Shown here: in pieces, positions 1 to 11,212 of the stretch
How positions within the stretch are numbered: position 1 is the stretch's first letter
How the letters are laid out: the number at the start of each line of letters is the position of its first letter
DNA from: an uncultured Burkholderiales bacterium
Lineage (GTDB): Bacteria; Pseudomonadota; Gammaproteobacteria; Burkholderiales; Burkholderiaceae_C
Length of the DNA: 64,000 bases
Reading direction: 5' to 3'
NCBI GenBank assembly: GCA_903932865.1
Contig: CAIZHQ010000015.1
Span: forward strand, 310,001 to 374,000
Notes under the pieces: generated by a model
The model's input: only the letters and a program-made list of their open reading frames with translations
Databases searched by the model: none
Told to the model about the DNA's origin: nothing
Position numbers and translations under genes: made by a program

Positions 1-343
1 GCGCGCGGACTTCGGCGTAGCCAAATTCGCGGGTGGTGCCCGCCTCGACCTTACCGCCGAGCTGCTGGGCCATGGTTTGCATGCCGTAGCAAATGCCCAA
101 AACCGGCACGCCCAACTCGAACACCGCATCGGGCGCTTTGTCGTCCACCTCGTACACGCTGGCGTGGCTGCCCGACAGGATCACGCCCTTGAGGTTGCCG
201 TCTTTGGCGTACTCACGCACCCAGTCGCTGCTCACATCACAAGGATGTACTTCGCAAAAAACATGGGCCTCTCGTACACGGCGGGCGATGAGCTGGGTGA
301 CTTGTGAGCCGAAGTCAAGGATCAGGATCTTGGAATGCTGCAT
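1..343 (-). CDS. guaA: GMP synthase (glutamine-hydrolysing), N-terminal part
   Basis: This is the first 114 codons of GMP synthase, which aminates XMP to GMP with glutamine as nitrogen donor in the cytosol; the rest lies beyond the window edge. The visible part is the start of the class I glutamine amidotransferase domain: the opening strand reads [14 protein letters not shown], followed by the family's HPCD segment, a GVILSGSH turn, and GICYGMQ, which contains the nucleophilic cysteine. The gene follows guaB on the same strand, the usual arrangement for the last two steps of GMP synthesis. The start is the only ATG before the conserved first strand. Family assignment is firm; the synthetase half cannot be seen. 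Confidence 0.95.
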   Translation of the reverse strand, partial: MQHSKILILDFGSQVTQLIARRVREAHVFCEVHPCDVSSDWVREYAKDGNLKGVILSGSHASVYEVDDKAPDAVFELGVPVLGICYGMQTMAQQLGGKVEAGTTREFGYAEVRA

Positions 344-370
344 GGCAGGCGTCGTTCTTTGAGAAAGGAA

Positions 371-395
371 AAGGCGTCTGGGGTGCAGACGCCTT
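371..395 (-). terminator. Hairpin between guaB and guaA
   Basis: A perfect 10-bp inverted repeat (AAGGCGTCTG / CAGACGCCTT) with a 5-nt loop lies in the 70-nt gap between the guaB stop and the guaA start. Read on the minus strand, the stem is followed by TTTTCC, a short and imperfect T tract. It could be a weak terminator or processing site that lowers guaA relative to guaB. The hairpin is directly visible; its effect is inferred. Confidence 0.55.
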
Positions 396-413
396 GATGA
401 TCAGGTGCAGATT

Positions 414-1886
<1,473 letters not shown>

Positions 1887-1962
1887 CTAAGGCTCCAAAA
1901 AATGGATTGTACCCGTGCCAATCAAGGCATTTCATGCGCTCTCCAGCGTGCTGATGACAGGG

Positions 1963-3570
1963 TCAACGGCGTGAAATGGTTCGAATCAATTCCGCAACCA
2001 AGGCCAGCCTCTTTGGAATTCGGTCGATCAACACAAATTCCTCATCGGATGAGTGGTAATTTCCTCCGGGCAGCCCCAAAGATTCAATGACGGGCTTGCC
2101 GGAAAGGGATGCCCATGCCGCATCGGTTCCGCCGTAGGTCCGAGGCAACAAACTCAAGCGTCCGCCCAGATCAGCATAGATCGTCCGAGCCAACTCGGCC
2201 AGTTGTCGACCCTCGGCGGATGCGTTGTAGGCGGGAAAACCAAGCCCAGATTGAATGCTGACATGGGCCGTCGTGAATTTTTTGGCATTCAAGAGATCAC
2301 GTACAAGCAGCGTCAGCTTTTCATAAGCCTGTGCGTCAGGTACCCGCATGTCCGCCGAAGCAAAAACAGTGGGTGTGCTGTCGGAGCTTTGAAAAGGCCC
2401 TGCTTTGAAGTCCACTTGAACTTTTGCGCCGGCAAGCCAAGTTTTTTCAGCAGCACTGGCTATGGTTTTCAGAATTTCTGCACGATCAGCTTGAGTGCCA
2501 ATAGACAACTCCAACACCAATGTAGACTCATTCGGAATGATGTTGGTCACAATCCCACCATGCCAAGAACGCCAATGCCATGTCAAACCGGGAATTGGGG
2601 AAACCTTTGCCCCTACACGCTGAATGAGGTCAGCTGCTTCAGTCAATGCATTGATACCCAAGTGTGGATTGACACCCGCATGAGAAGCTTTGCCATGAAC
2701 ACGAAAAGTCGCCGTCATATTGGGCGAGGGCATGCGATCAAGACGACGGGCATCTTCAGCTTTGGCAAGGGTCCAATTCATACGCGTCTCTGGAATCTTC
2801 GCGGATGCATCGCGGGTACGAAGCATCATGTCGGCCAGTTCCTCGATGGGGCGAGAGTCCTGACTCACACCCAGCCCAGAGGACGCCATCCGTACAGAGA
2901 GTCCGGCCACGCCAGAAGTGCCCAAAACAATCACCTCTTCCACCGCAGTAGGCTCGCCACTGAGCACGACATCATGCTCTTGCGCGCGTCGGCGGATCAA
3001 ATCACGCGAGCCCAAGGATCCACGCTCCTCGTCGCTGGTGAACAGCAAGGTGATTTGTCCGAAATCCTTGAAATCACGCTGTTTGAGAAGTTTCATCGCA
3101 TGCAGAAAAACGGCAATTCCCCCCTTGTCGTCCGCTATGCCTGGGGCAATGGCGCGTGAGCCTTCAATACGGAAAGGCCTGGCCGAAGCCGTGCCCGCTG
3201 GATAAACCGTGTCCATGTGCGCGATCAATAGGAGATTTCGCTTGCCTTGACCTTTAAAGATCAAGGCCACGTTAGGCCCGACCACATTGGCAAAAGGTGT
3301 GATTCGTTCTGTTTGAGCCCCTAATTGCTGTCCGAATTGCTCGATCCATTCCACCACTTTGAGCATGCCTTGTGCTTGTCCTGTCCCAGAGTCGTGGCTT
3401 GTAAGCTCTTTCAGACTGGCCAGGACATGAGGCGTTTCAAGTTCTGCCAGTCTCAGTAACTCCGTGTCTTTGGGCACCTGATTTTGGCTCCAAACAGGAA
3501 GGCACAACCCTAAAAACAGGCAGCACGACCCATGTAAAAGGGAGCGCAAAACAGATGAGAATGTGGCCAT
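1963..3570 (-). CDS. Secreted M20-family metallopeptidase (carboxypeptidase G2-like)
   Basis: A zinc-dependent M20 peptidase, probably a periplasmic glutamate-carboxypeptidase-like enzyme. A signal peptide is visible (hydrophobic stretch to about residue 28, ending VWSQ). Metal-site motifs are intact: HMDTVYP, IADDKGG, TSDEERGS with the paired glutamates, and the late GGNYHSSDE histidine. At 535 residues it is about 120 longer than carboxypeptidase G2. The extra length lies in the lid (dimerisation) domain, where a normal SHAGVNP copy is preceded by a second, diverged copy reading SSGLGVSQDS and later NWTLAKAED. This looks like an internal duplication. The gene stands alone between guaB and a methyltransferase. 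The fold is certain; the substrate is unknown. Confidence 0.85.
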   Translation of the reverse strand: MATFSSVLRSLLHGSCCLFLGLCLPVWSQNQVPKDTELLRLAELETPHVLASLKELTSHDSGTGQAQGMLKVVEWIEQFGQQLGAQTERITPFANVVGPNVALIFKGQGKRNLLLIAHMDTVYPAGTASARPFRIEGSRAIAPGIADDKGGIAVFLHAMKLLKQRDFKDFGQITLLFTSDEERGSLGSRDLIRRRAQEHDVVLSGEPTAVEEVIVLGTSGVAGLSVRMASSGLGVSQDSRPIEELADMMLRTRDASAKIPETRMNWTLAKAEDARRLDRMPSPNMTATFRVHGKASHAGVNPHLGINALTEAADLIQRVGAKVSPIPGLTWHWRSWHGGIVTNIIPNESTLVLELSIGTQADRAEILKTIASAAEKTWLAGAKVQVDFKAGPFQSSDSTPTVFASADMRVPDAQAYEKLTLLVRDLLNAKKFTTAHVSIQSGLGFPAYNASAEGRQLAELARTIYADLGGRLSLLPRTYGGTDAAWASLSGKPVIESLGLPGGNYHSSDEEFVLIDRIPKRLALVAELIRTISRR

Positions 3571-3648
3571 AGGAGTCCCAAGAAAACGTGAACGTGGTGC
3601 ACTGTGCTGGGATTTTGTACGATCTTTGAAGAAGTTTGAGTAGATAAA

Positions 3649-4560
3649 TTATTCAAGCTTTTGATAATGAAGCACCTTCAGCGACTTTGCCGGATCGATA
3701 TCGGCAAATGCCGCGGGGTTGGCCAAACGCTCGACAAACTTCAGACTGGGTGCAGCCTCAGCCACCTGACTGTGCAAAAACTGCGCGTCCAACTCGGGCG
3801 CGTTCAGGCACAACAGCACATGGCCTTGCGGCTCCAGCAAATCGGGCAATCGCCGGATCAGCTTGATGTAGTCCTTGGTCGCGATGAAGCTGCCTTTTTG
3901 GTAACTGGGCGGATCGATCACGATCACACCGTATGGCCCCATTTTGCTGATCTTGCCCCAGGTCTTGAAAATGTCGTGACCCAGAAACCGCGCTTTGGCA
4001 GGCAAGCCGTTCAGACGGTGATTTTGCTGCCCCACGGCCAGTGCGGCCTGGCTCATGTCCAGGTTCACGACTTGCGCGGCCCCGCCTTGCAAGGCCACCA
4101 CCGAGAACGCACAGGTGTAAGCAAAGAGGTTGAGAATATTTTCATGCAGGGCATGATTTTTCAGCCACTCGCGCCCGACGGCCATGTCGAGAAACAAACC
4201 GTGGTTTTGCCCGCGCATCAGATGCACGATGTATCGAGCGCCCTGCTCGGTCACCACATGAGGCTCGGGAACACTTCCCGCCATCAGGCGCGTTTCGGTT
4301 TCACCAGGGACCCGACTCTGAAACACCCAATTGAGTGGAACGCCCGGGGCTACGGCTTGCCAGCGGGCTTGCAGAGCGATGTGGCACTGGGCCAGTTCTG
4401 CATCGTTCACTGGTTTGAAGCTGGTCAACACCCAGACGGGTGCGAACCAGTCCAGCGACCATTGTTCAGAGCCGGGGTACAGACCGCCTCGTCCATGAAA
4501 AACACGCCGGACGTCCTCGCTCAGAGTGATCTGCGAGATCACGTTCAAAAGGGCTTTCAT
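3649..4560 (-). CDS. Class I SAM-dependent RNA methyltransferase (RlmI/RlmK-like C-terminal domain)
   Basis: A 303-residue putative methyltransferase. The SAM-binding core is visible as ILNLFAYTCAFSVVALQGG, followed by the acidic strand VVNLDMS, and a catalytic-loop motif VIVIDPPSYQ of the type seen in RlmI/RlmK-like rRNA cytosine or guanine methyltransferases. The open frame reaches upstream to 4725, but that part overlaps the rnfH-like gene and lacks family features, so I chose the ATG at 4560 (MKALLNVISQ), 8 nt after the rnfH stop. It is the last gene of a ratA-rnfH-methyltransferase set. The substrate cannot be read from the sequence; an rRNA target is an inference from family resemblance. 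Confidence 0.75.
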   Translation of the reverse strand: MKALLNVISQITLSEDVRRVFHGRGGLYPGSEQWSLDWFAPVWVLTSFKPVNDAELAQCHIALQARWQAVAPGVPLNWVFQSRVPGETETRLMAGSVPEPHVVTEQGARYIVHLMRGQNHGLFLDMAVGREWLKNHALHENILNLFAYTCAFSVVALQGGAAQVVNLDMSQAALAVGQQNHRLNGLPAKARFLGHDIFKTWGKISKMGPYGVIVIDPPSYQKGSFIATKDYIKLIRRLPDLLEPQGHVLLCLNAPELDAQFLHSQVAEAAPSLKFVERLANPAAFADIDPAKSLKVLHYQKLE

Positions 4561-4568
4561 GGCGACTT

Positions 4569-4937
4569 TCAGTACCCTGCGGCCGAACCGCTCTTGCGCT
4601 TGGCAAACAGCCCAGTGCGTCCCTTGCCCTGGCGCTTGAAGCGTTGACGCCGAGCAACTTTGGGGTCGACTTTCAGGGGGCGGTACAGCTCGATGCGGTC
4701 GTCTGATTGCACAATTGTCGTCCAAGGCACTTTGTGTCCCCAGATGCCCGGCTGTTGAAACTTGAGCGATGACAGGGAAACGGGATCGGCTGCTGGGTTG
4801 AATTCAAGCCATTGGGCAATGCCAAGATCCAGCGCCGCCTGCACCGTGCTGCCATCAGGCACCCTCAGTTTTAACTCCTGCACATGTCGCGGACCAAGAC
4901 TCCAGCACAGCGTGACTTCAAACATCGACTCAGCCAT
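4569..4937 (-). CDS. rnfH: RnfH family protein (ubiquitin-like fold)
   Basis: A 122-residue member of the RnfH/UPF0125 family, small cytosolic proteins with a beta-grasp fold often encoded beside ratA. The core starts MFEVTLCWSLGPRH, continues with the helix TVQAALDLGI, and has the family segment VGIWG-like GIWGHKVP and DRIELYRPLKVDPK, followed by a basic tail ending near KRKSGSAAGY. The start at 4937 (MAESMFEV) overlaps the ratA stop by 8 nt, suggesting translational coupling; the internal ATG at 4925 is an alternative. Its biochemical role is not established for the family. Assignment rests on motif, size and neighbour. Confidence 0.85.
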   Translation of the reverse strand: MAESMFEVTLCWSLGPRHVQELKLRVPDGSTVQAALDLGIAQWLEFNPAADPVSLSSLKFQQPGIWGHKVPWTTIVQSDDRIELYRPLKVDPKVARRQRFKRQGKGRTGLFAKRKSGSAAGY

Positions 4938-5370
4938 ACACCGCTTCGGCGCGTTTGACAAAGGCATCGACCAAGCTGGCGGCGATCTTGTCAAACACCG
5001 GCCCCACCAAGGCGGCCAATGTTTTGCTGGAAAAGCCGTACTGCAAATCCAACTCGACCTTGCAAGCGCGTTGCGAGCCGTCGCCAACAGGGGTGAATCG
5101 CCACATACCACTGAGGTTGGAAAAGGGGCCTTGCACCAAACTCATCCCGACCGATCGGCCTTCCACGTGCTCATTGCGGGTGGTGAAGGTTTGCTGGATG
5201 CCGCCCAGGCTGATGCCCACTTCGGCCACCATGCTGTGGACATCTGTTTCGAGCACGCGGGCTTTATCGCACCAAGGCAAAAACTCAGGGTAATGGCCCA
5301 CGTCGATGACCAGACGAAACATTTCCTCTGGCGAGTACCAGATGAGAACGGACTTGTGGATATTCTTCAT
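4930..5370 (-). CDS. ratA: RatA-like START/polyketide-cyclase family protein
   Basis: A 146-residue coenzyme Q-binding/START-fold protein of the RatA family, homologous to mitochondrial Coq10 and to the E. coli toxin reported to bind 50S subunits. Visible family features are the opening [18 protein letters not shown], the helix-grip segment [14 protein letters not shown], and the C-terminal helix ending [10 protein letters not shown]. The frame is open to 5427, but the conserved N-terminus begins at the ATG at 5370. It is divergent from smpB, an arrangement conserved in many proteobacteria, and overlaps rnfH. Whether it serves ubiquinone biology or ribosome association here cannot be told from sequence. 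Confidence 0.88.
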   Translation of the reverse strand: MKNIHKSVLIWYSPEEMFRLVIDVGHYPEFLPWCDKARVLETDVHSMVAEVGISLGGIQQTFTTRNEHVEGRSVGMSLVQGPFSNLSGMWRFTPVGDGSQRACKVELDLQYGFSSKTLAALVGPVFDKIAASLVDAFVKRAEAVYG

Positions 5371-5465
5371 ACAATATTGCGATTGTAGTTTTTCATTTCT
5401 TCGTTTGGGCTTGCAGCTTCTTTGCACGCCCTTGTGAACGGCCAGCCCGTCCTCATTTGCTCACC

Positions 5466-5960
5466 ATGGCCACCACCAAAAAGTCCCCTTCTGCTCCCGT
5501 TTTTGCCAAGATAGCGGAAAACAAAAAAGCGTCGTTTGACTATTTTTTTGAAGAACGCTACGAGGCAGGCATGGTACTGGAAGGCTGGGAAGTCAAGGCT
5601 ATTCGCGAAGGCAAGGTGCAACTCACCGATGGTTATGTGGTCATCCGCAACGGCGAGTTGTTCATCATCGGTTGCCTCATCAACCCGCTCAAAACGGCAT
5701 CGACCCACATCAACCCCGAAGCGGCGCGCACGCGCAAGTTGCTGCTGAACAAGGAAGAGATCAAGCGGCTGATCGGCAAAATCGAGCAAAAGGGCTACAC
5801 CCTGGTGCCGATCAATCTGCACTGGAAAGCGGGCAAGATCAAATGCGACATTGCATTGGCCAAGGGCAAAGCCGAGCACGATAAACGCGACACCATCAAG
5901 GACCGCGAAGGCAAGCGTGAAGTCGAACGTGCGATGAAGAGCCGCCACCGCGACCGCTGA
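5466..5960 (+). CDS. smpB: SsrA (tmRNA)-binding protein
   Basis: SmpB binds tmRNA and is required for trans-translation, which rescues ribosomes stalled on broken mRNAs. The 164-residue protein has the OB-fold signature: [15 protein letters not shown], then [19 protein letters not shown], the tmRNA-contacting [14 protein letters not shown], and a basic C-terminal tail ([20 protein letters not shown]) that occupies the decoding centre. I prefer the ATG at 5466 (MATTKKS), since the nearby upstream ATG at 5457 adds only three unconserved residues. It is divergent from ratA with about 95 nt between the starts. A complete, ordinary copy; the tmRNA gene itself is not in the window. Confidence 0.97.
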   Translation: MATTKKSPSAPVFAKIAENKKASFDYFFEERYEAGMVLEGWEVKAIREGKVQLTDGYVVIRNGELFIIGCLINPLKTASTHINPEAARTRKLLLNKEEIKRLIGKIEQKGYTLVPINLHWKAGKIKCDIALAKGKAEHDKRDTIKDREGKREVERAMKSRHRDR

Positions 5961-6050
5961 GCAACACTGGCCCATCCGATTGGATGGTCGGCAGCTTGAG
6001 CCCCCACAGCGGCCAAAAACCGACTCATCGGGTTTTATGCCACTGAAAAA

Positions 6051-7133
6051 TCAAGCCAAATCGCGCAACGGATGGTGGTTGGCATGCCAGGGGCTCGCAA
6101 AAAACCGAGCGACTTCCGACAAATCCACGTCTTCCACCCTTGCAGGCTTCCAGTTCGGTTTGTGGTCTTTGTCCACAGCCAAGGCGCGGATGCCTTCCAC
6201 GGTGTCGCTGTCGGTCACTGAACGCAAGTGAAAGCAGTGGTGCACCATGTCCCGCTCCATGCGCAGATCATCAGCCAGACTCAGTTGACGGGCGCGTCGT
6301 ATTTGTTCCAGCACCACATGCAGCATCAAAGGTGAGCGCTGACGCAAAACGTGTGCGGTTTTCTGACTCCACTCGTCGGTAGCCGCGTCCAGTTTGAGCA
6401 ACATGTCAGACATGCTGGGTAGACCAAAAATCTCATCGATTTGGGGTTGTGGCGTCAGCTTTTCGGGTGTCATGGCGCCCGCCTGAGCCAGCACCCACCG
6501 CTCCACCGATTCGGCGTTTTCAAAGGGACTGCTGATCAATGTCTGCCAAATCGGCTCCATCATTCCGCTGGGCAGGGCGATGTCGGCCAGTTTGGCTGCG
6601 ACCGCTTGGGGGCCGTTGAGCATCTGTCCCGTTAAGCCCAGGTACTCGCCCAATCGCCCCGGGCAGCGGCTTAGAAAATAGCCCCCACCCACATCCGGAA
6701 ACAATCCAATGTGGGTTTCTGGCATGGCCATCTTGGTGCGCTCGGTCACCACACGCACGCTTGCGCCTTGGCTGATGCCCATGCCGCCACCCATGACGAT
6801 GCCGTCCATGAAGGCAATGTAAGGTTTGGCGTAAGTGTGGATCAGATGGTTGAGGTGATACTCTTCGGTGAAAAAATCACCCAAAGATGCGTCGCCCGCA
6901 TGCGCGGCTTGGTGAAAAAATCGGATGTCACCCCCGGCACAGAAAGCACCAAACGGCCCTTCTTTTCCCGTACCGCGCACCGCCACGGCCAGCACTTGGG
7001 GATTGGATTGCCAATCGAGCAAGGCGCGAGTCAAAGCACGCACCATGCCCAGCGACAGGGCGTTCAGAGCCTTGGGGCGGTTGAGGGTGATGCAGCCGAT
7101 GCGGCCTTCGATCTGTGCGATGACTTCAGTCAT
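6051..7133 (-). CDS. Enoyl-CoA hydratase/isomerase family, 3-hydroxyisobutyryl-CoA hydrolase type
   Basis: A 360-residue crotonase-fold protein resembling 3-hydroxyisobutyryl-CoA hydrolase, which releases 3-hydroxyisobutyrate during valine breakdown. Evidence includes the oxyanion-hole segments GAFCAGGDIRFFHQ and DGIVMGGGMGISQGA, the active-site region TKMAMPETHIGLFPDVGGGY, and a long C-terminal part (to HHPLRDLA) that ordinary 260-residue hydratases lack. Its first 8 nt overlap the end of the EamA-type exporter gene, so the two are co-transcribed at the end of the typA-side operon. A degradation role fits the family; alternative acyl-CoA substrates are possible. Confidence 0.85.
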   Translation of the reverse strand: MTEVIAQIEGRIGCITLNRPKALNALSLGMVRALTRALLDWQSNPQVLAVAVRGTGKEGPFGAFCAGGDIRFFHQAAHAGDASLGDFFTEEYHLNHLIHTYAKPYIAFMDGIVMGGGMGISQGASVRVVTERTKMAMPETHIGLFPDVGGGYFLSRCPGRLGEYLGLTGQMLNGPQAVAAKLADIALPSGMMEPIWQTLISSPFENAESVERWVLAQAGAMTPEKLTPQPQIDEIFGLPSMSDMLLKLDAATDEWSQKTAHVLRQRSPLMLHVVLEQIRRARQLSLADDLRMERDMVHHCFHLRSVTDSDTVEGIRALAVDKDHKPNWKPARVEDVDLSEVARFFASPWHANHHPLRDLA

Positions 7134-8010
7134 TGTCGTCTCTCCAGCCTAACCATTGGTTCATGAGCAAAGCCCCCAAGACTAGGGAACCGCCTAACAA
7201 TACGCTCATTTGCGGGGCTTCATTAGCACCCCACCAAGCCAAGGCGATGCCAAACACGATTTCCAACAGACACAACAATGACGCCTCAGGGGCTTTGAGC
7301 ACCCGCACGCAAATCACCGACAACACACAGGGAATGGCCAATTGGAACAAACCCAAAATAGCGAGCAAGCCGACATCGTGGGCCGATGCCTGAAACGGCA
7401 TGGCCAAGGGCAAGGTCAGCAAAGTAGAGAAAACAGCCCCCAATAAAACCGAGGGCACCAAGTCCAGACTGTGGCCATCGCTTTGGCTTCTTTGCGCCAA
7501 GGTCCACTGCACCGCGCCCGCGATGGGTACACACAAGGCCACCAGGGAGCCCACCAGAAAATTCGGGTCGCCCAGGCTCAACTGGGTGCCATACATCCAG
7601 CCAATTCCAATTCCGGCCACCACAATGGCGACCCAGGTGCGCAAAGGCAATTGGTGGCGCAAAAACACGCGGGTGAACAAGGCGGTGAACAAAGGCCCCA
7701 CAGCCATGGTGATCAACACATTGGCCACTGCCGTGAGCGTCAGCGCCACCATGAAGGCGGTGAACATGACGCTCCAGCACACGCCAGACAGCCAAAAGTA
7801 CCGGTTGCGCCATGGCATGCGAGACCACACCCCCTGGCCCTGCCACAAAGGCAGGATGATCAAGAGGGACACGACGGTGAAAAAGCTGCGCCAGAAGGTG
7901 ACTTCAAAGCTGCGGGCTTCCTCCAGGTGCCGAGTCACCACGCCAGCCATGGACCACAGGGCGGTGCAGCCCACCATGGTCCAAACGGCCAAACCGTGTG
8001 TCATGCGCAT
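7126..8010 (-). CDS. DMT superfamily (EamA) inner-membrane transporter
   Basis: A 294-residue polytopic membrane protein with two EamA repeats, about ten predicted hydrophobic helices, typical of drug/metabolite exporters. The first repeat opens AVWTMVGCTALWSMAGVVTR; a conserved ending of the second repeat reads LLCLLEIVFGIALAWWGANE. Substrates of this family range from amino acids to aromatic compounds and cannot be deduced. The start at 8010 (ATG) is followed by another ATG two codons on; either would work. It lies 13 nt after typA on the same strand and overlaps the following hydrolase gene, so it is probably part of the same transcript. Confidence 0.85.
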   Translation of the reverse strand: MRMTHGLAVWTMVGCTALWSMAGVVTRHLEEARSFEVTFWRSFFTVVSLLIILPLWQGQGVWSRMPWRNRYFWLSGVCWSVMFTAFMVALTLTAVANVLITMAVGPLFTALFTRVFLRHQLPLRTWVAIVVAGIGIGWMYGTQLSLGDPNFLVGSLVALCVPIAGAVQWTLAQRSQSDGHSLDLVPSVLLGAVFSTLLTLPLAMPFQASAHDVGLLAILGLFQLAIPCVLSVICVRVLKAPEASLLCLLEIVFGIALAWWGANEAPQMSVLLGGSLVLGALLMNQWLGWRDDND

Positions 8011-8023
8011 GGCCTGGGTCCGA

Positions 8024-9841
<1,818 letters not shown>

Positions 9842-9854
9842 GCTTTCTCTTCCT

Positions 9855-10835
9855 TTAAACCTGCTCGGCCAGCAACGGCTCAAATGCAGGTGAACTTTCT
9901 AAAATCTGTTGAATTTCCATCGGGCTCAACAATCGACCCGGAACCAATTCGCCGCCATGCACCATTGCTGTTCCCAGCAAGGCGCGGGGATGTTCTCCAT
10001 ACACCGCGACTTGATCACAATCAACCCAAGGGCCGTGTCTGCGCACCCCGTTCAAAAAACGGCCTGTGTTGTCGCTGTCTAAGCTCACCTCTGTGTAGCC
10101 GGCCAACAATACAGCCACTGGCAGCAACGCTCCCAGGCGCTTGGCTTCTTCCATCGTTTCCAGATCCTGCAGCGTCAAGCACTGTGACGCGTCAAAAGGA
10201 CCCGTAACCACCCGGCGCAAGGCGCTCAAATGCCCACCACAACCCAAAGCCAGGGCAATGTCTTCGCCCAGCGTCCGAATGTAGGTACCTTTGCTGCAGC
10301 GCACACGCAAACGCAAAAACGGCGCATCGCCTTGCAGTTGCATGTCCAGCAAATCCAGGCCATAAATCACGACGTTGCGCGCAGCGCGTTCAACGGTTTC
10401 GCCCTCTCGGGCATATTCATACAAGGCCTTGCCGTCCTTTTTCAAGGCACTGTGCATGGGGGGCACTTGGCTGATCGGGCCCATGAACCGGTCCAAAACT
10501 TCCACGACCATACCAGCTGTACATGACACTTCACGCACCGCGATCACATCGCCTTCGGCATCCGCCGTGCTGGTCTGGATACCCAAGCGTACAGTGGTCT
10601 CATAGGTCTTGTCAGCGTCCAAATGCTGTTGACTGAATTTGGTGGCCGCACCGAAGCACAAGGGCAAAACACCAGTCGCCAGGGGGTCCAGGGTACCGGT
10701 ATGTCCCGCTTTTTCAGCCCGCAACAACCATTTGGCTTTTTGCAAAGCCTGGTTGCTGGAAAGACCCAGCGGTTTGTCGAGCAGCAACACCCCGTGCACA
10801 GGGCGCCGCTGCACCCTGGTGCGTGGCGCGTTCAT
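9855..10835 (-). CDS. truB: tRNA pseudouridine(55) synthase TruB
   Basis: TruB makes pseudouridine at position 55 in the T-loop of tRNAs and also acts as a tRNA chaperone. The 326-residue protein shows the N-terminal [18 protein letters not shown], the catalytic aspartate in [17 protein letters not shown], the [15 protein letters not shown] motif, and a C-terminal PUA-like region. It starts only 2 nt after the rbfA stop, consistent with translational coupling in the operon. Length and motif order are normal for the betaproteobacterial form. Confidence 0.96.
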   Translation of the reverse strand: MNAPRTRVQRRPVHGVLLLDKPLGLSSNQALQKAKWLLRAEKAGHTGTLDPLATGVLPLCFGAATKFSQQHLDADKTYETTVRLGIQTSTADAEGDVIAVREVSCTAGMVVEVLDRFMGPISQVPPMHSALKKDGKALYEYAREGETVERAARNVVIYGLDLLDMQLQGDAPFLRLRVRCSKGTYIRTLGEDIALALGCGGHLSALRRVVTGPFDASQCLTLQDLETMEEAKRLGALLPVAVLLAGYTEVSLDSDNTGRFLNGVRRHGPWVDCDQVAVYGEHPRALLGTAMVHGGELVPGRLLSPMEIQQILESSPAFEPLLAEQV

Positions 10836-10837
10836 GC

Positions 10838-11212
10838 TCAGTCCTCCTGGGCGCGAGACGAGACAGCCTTGGCGATCAATGCATTCATGTCGGAAGCACG
10901 CTCAGTGGTGCGGTCAAACAAAAAGTGCAATGTCGGCACGGTGTGGATGTGCAAACGTTTGAACAAACCATTGCGCAGAAAACCTGCGGCCGCATTCAAA
11001 CCTTCGGTCGCCTCTTCCGGGTTGCCAGTCAAAACACTGAAATAGACCTTGGCGTGCGCGTAATCGGGCGTGACCTCGATCGCATTGATCGTGACCATGC
11101 CCACACGGGGGTCTTTTAACTCGCGCGCAATCAACTCGGCCAGATCGCGCTGGATCTGGTCGGCCACGCGGAAACCGCGGTTGGGCACAGAGGACTGCTT
11201 TCGACGCACCAT
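10838..11212 (-). CDS. rbfA: 30S ribosome-binding factor RbfA
   Basis: RbfA is a KH-type RNA-binding protein that assists maturation of the 16S rRNA 5' end and cold adaptation. The 124-residue product has the family opening [22 protein letters not shown], the [20 protein letters not shown] strand pair and the late [18 protein letters not shown] motif. It begins at the base directly after the infB stop and ends 2 nt before truB, so infB, rbfA and truB are tightly linked. It is intact and typical in length for betaproteobacteria. Confidence 0.96.
   Translation of the reverse strand: MVRRKQSSVPNRGFRVADQIQRDLAELIARELKDPRVGMVTINAIEVTPDYAHAKVYFSVLTGNPEEATEGLNAAAGFLRNGLFKRLHIHTVPTLHFLFDRTTERASDMNALIAKAVSSRAQED

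Noticed and set aside
6015..6036. A possible bidirectional terminator between smpB and the hydrolase gene (AAAAACCGA...TCGGGTTTT)
   Set aside because: The stem has an unpaired G and only about eight base pairs, too weak to claim.
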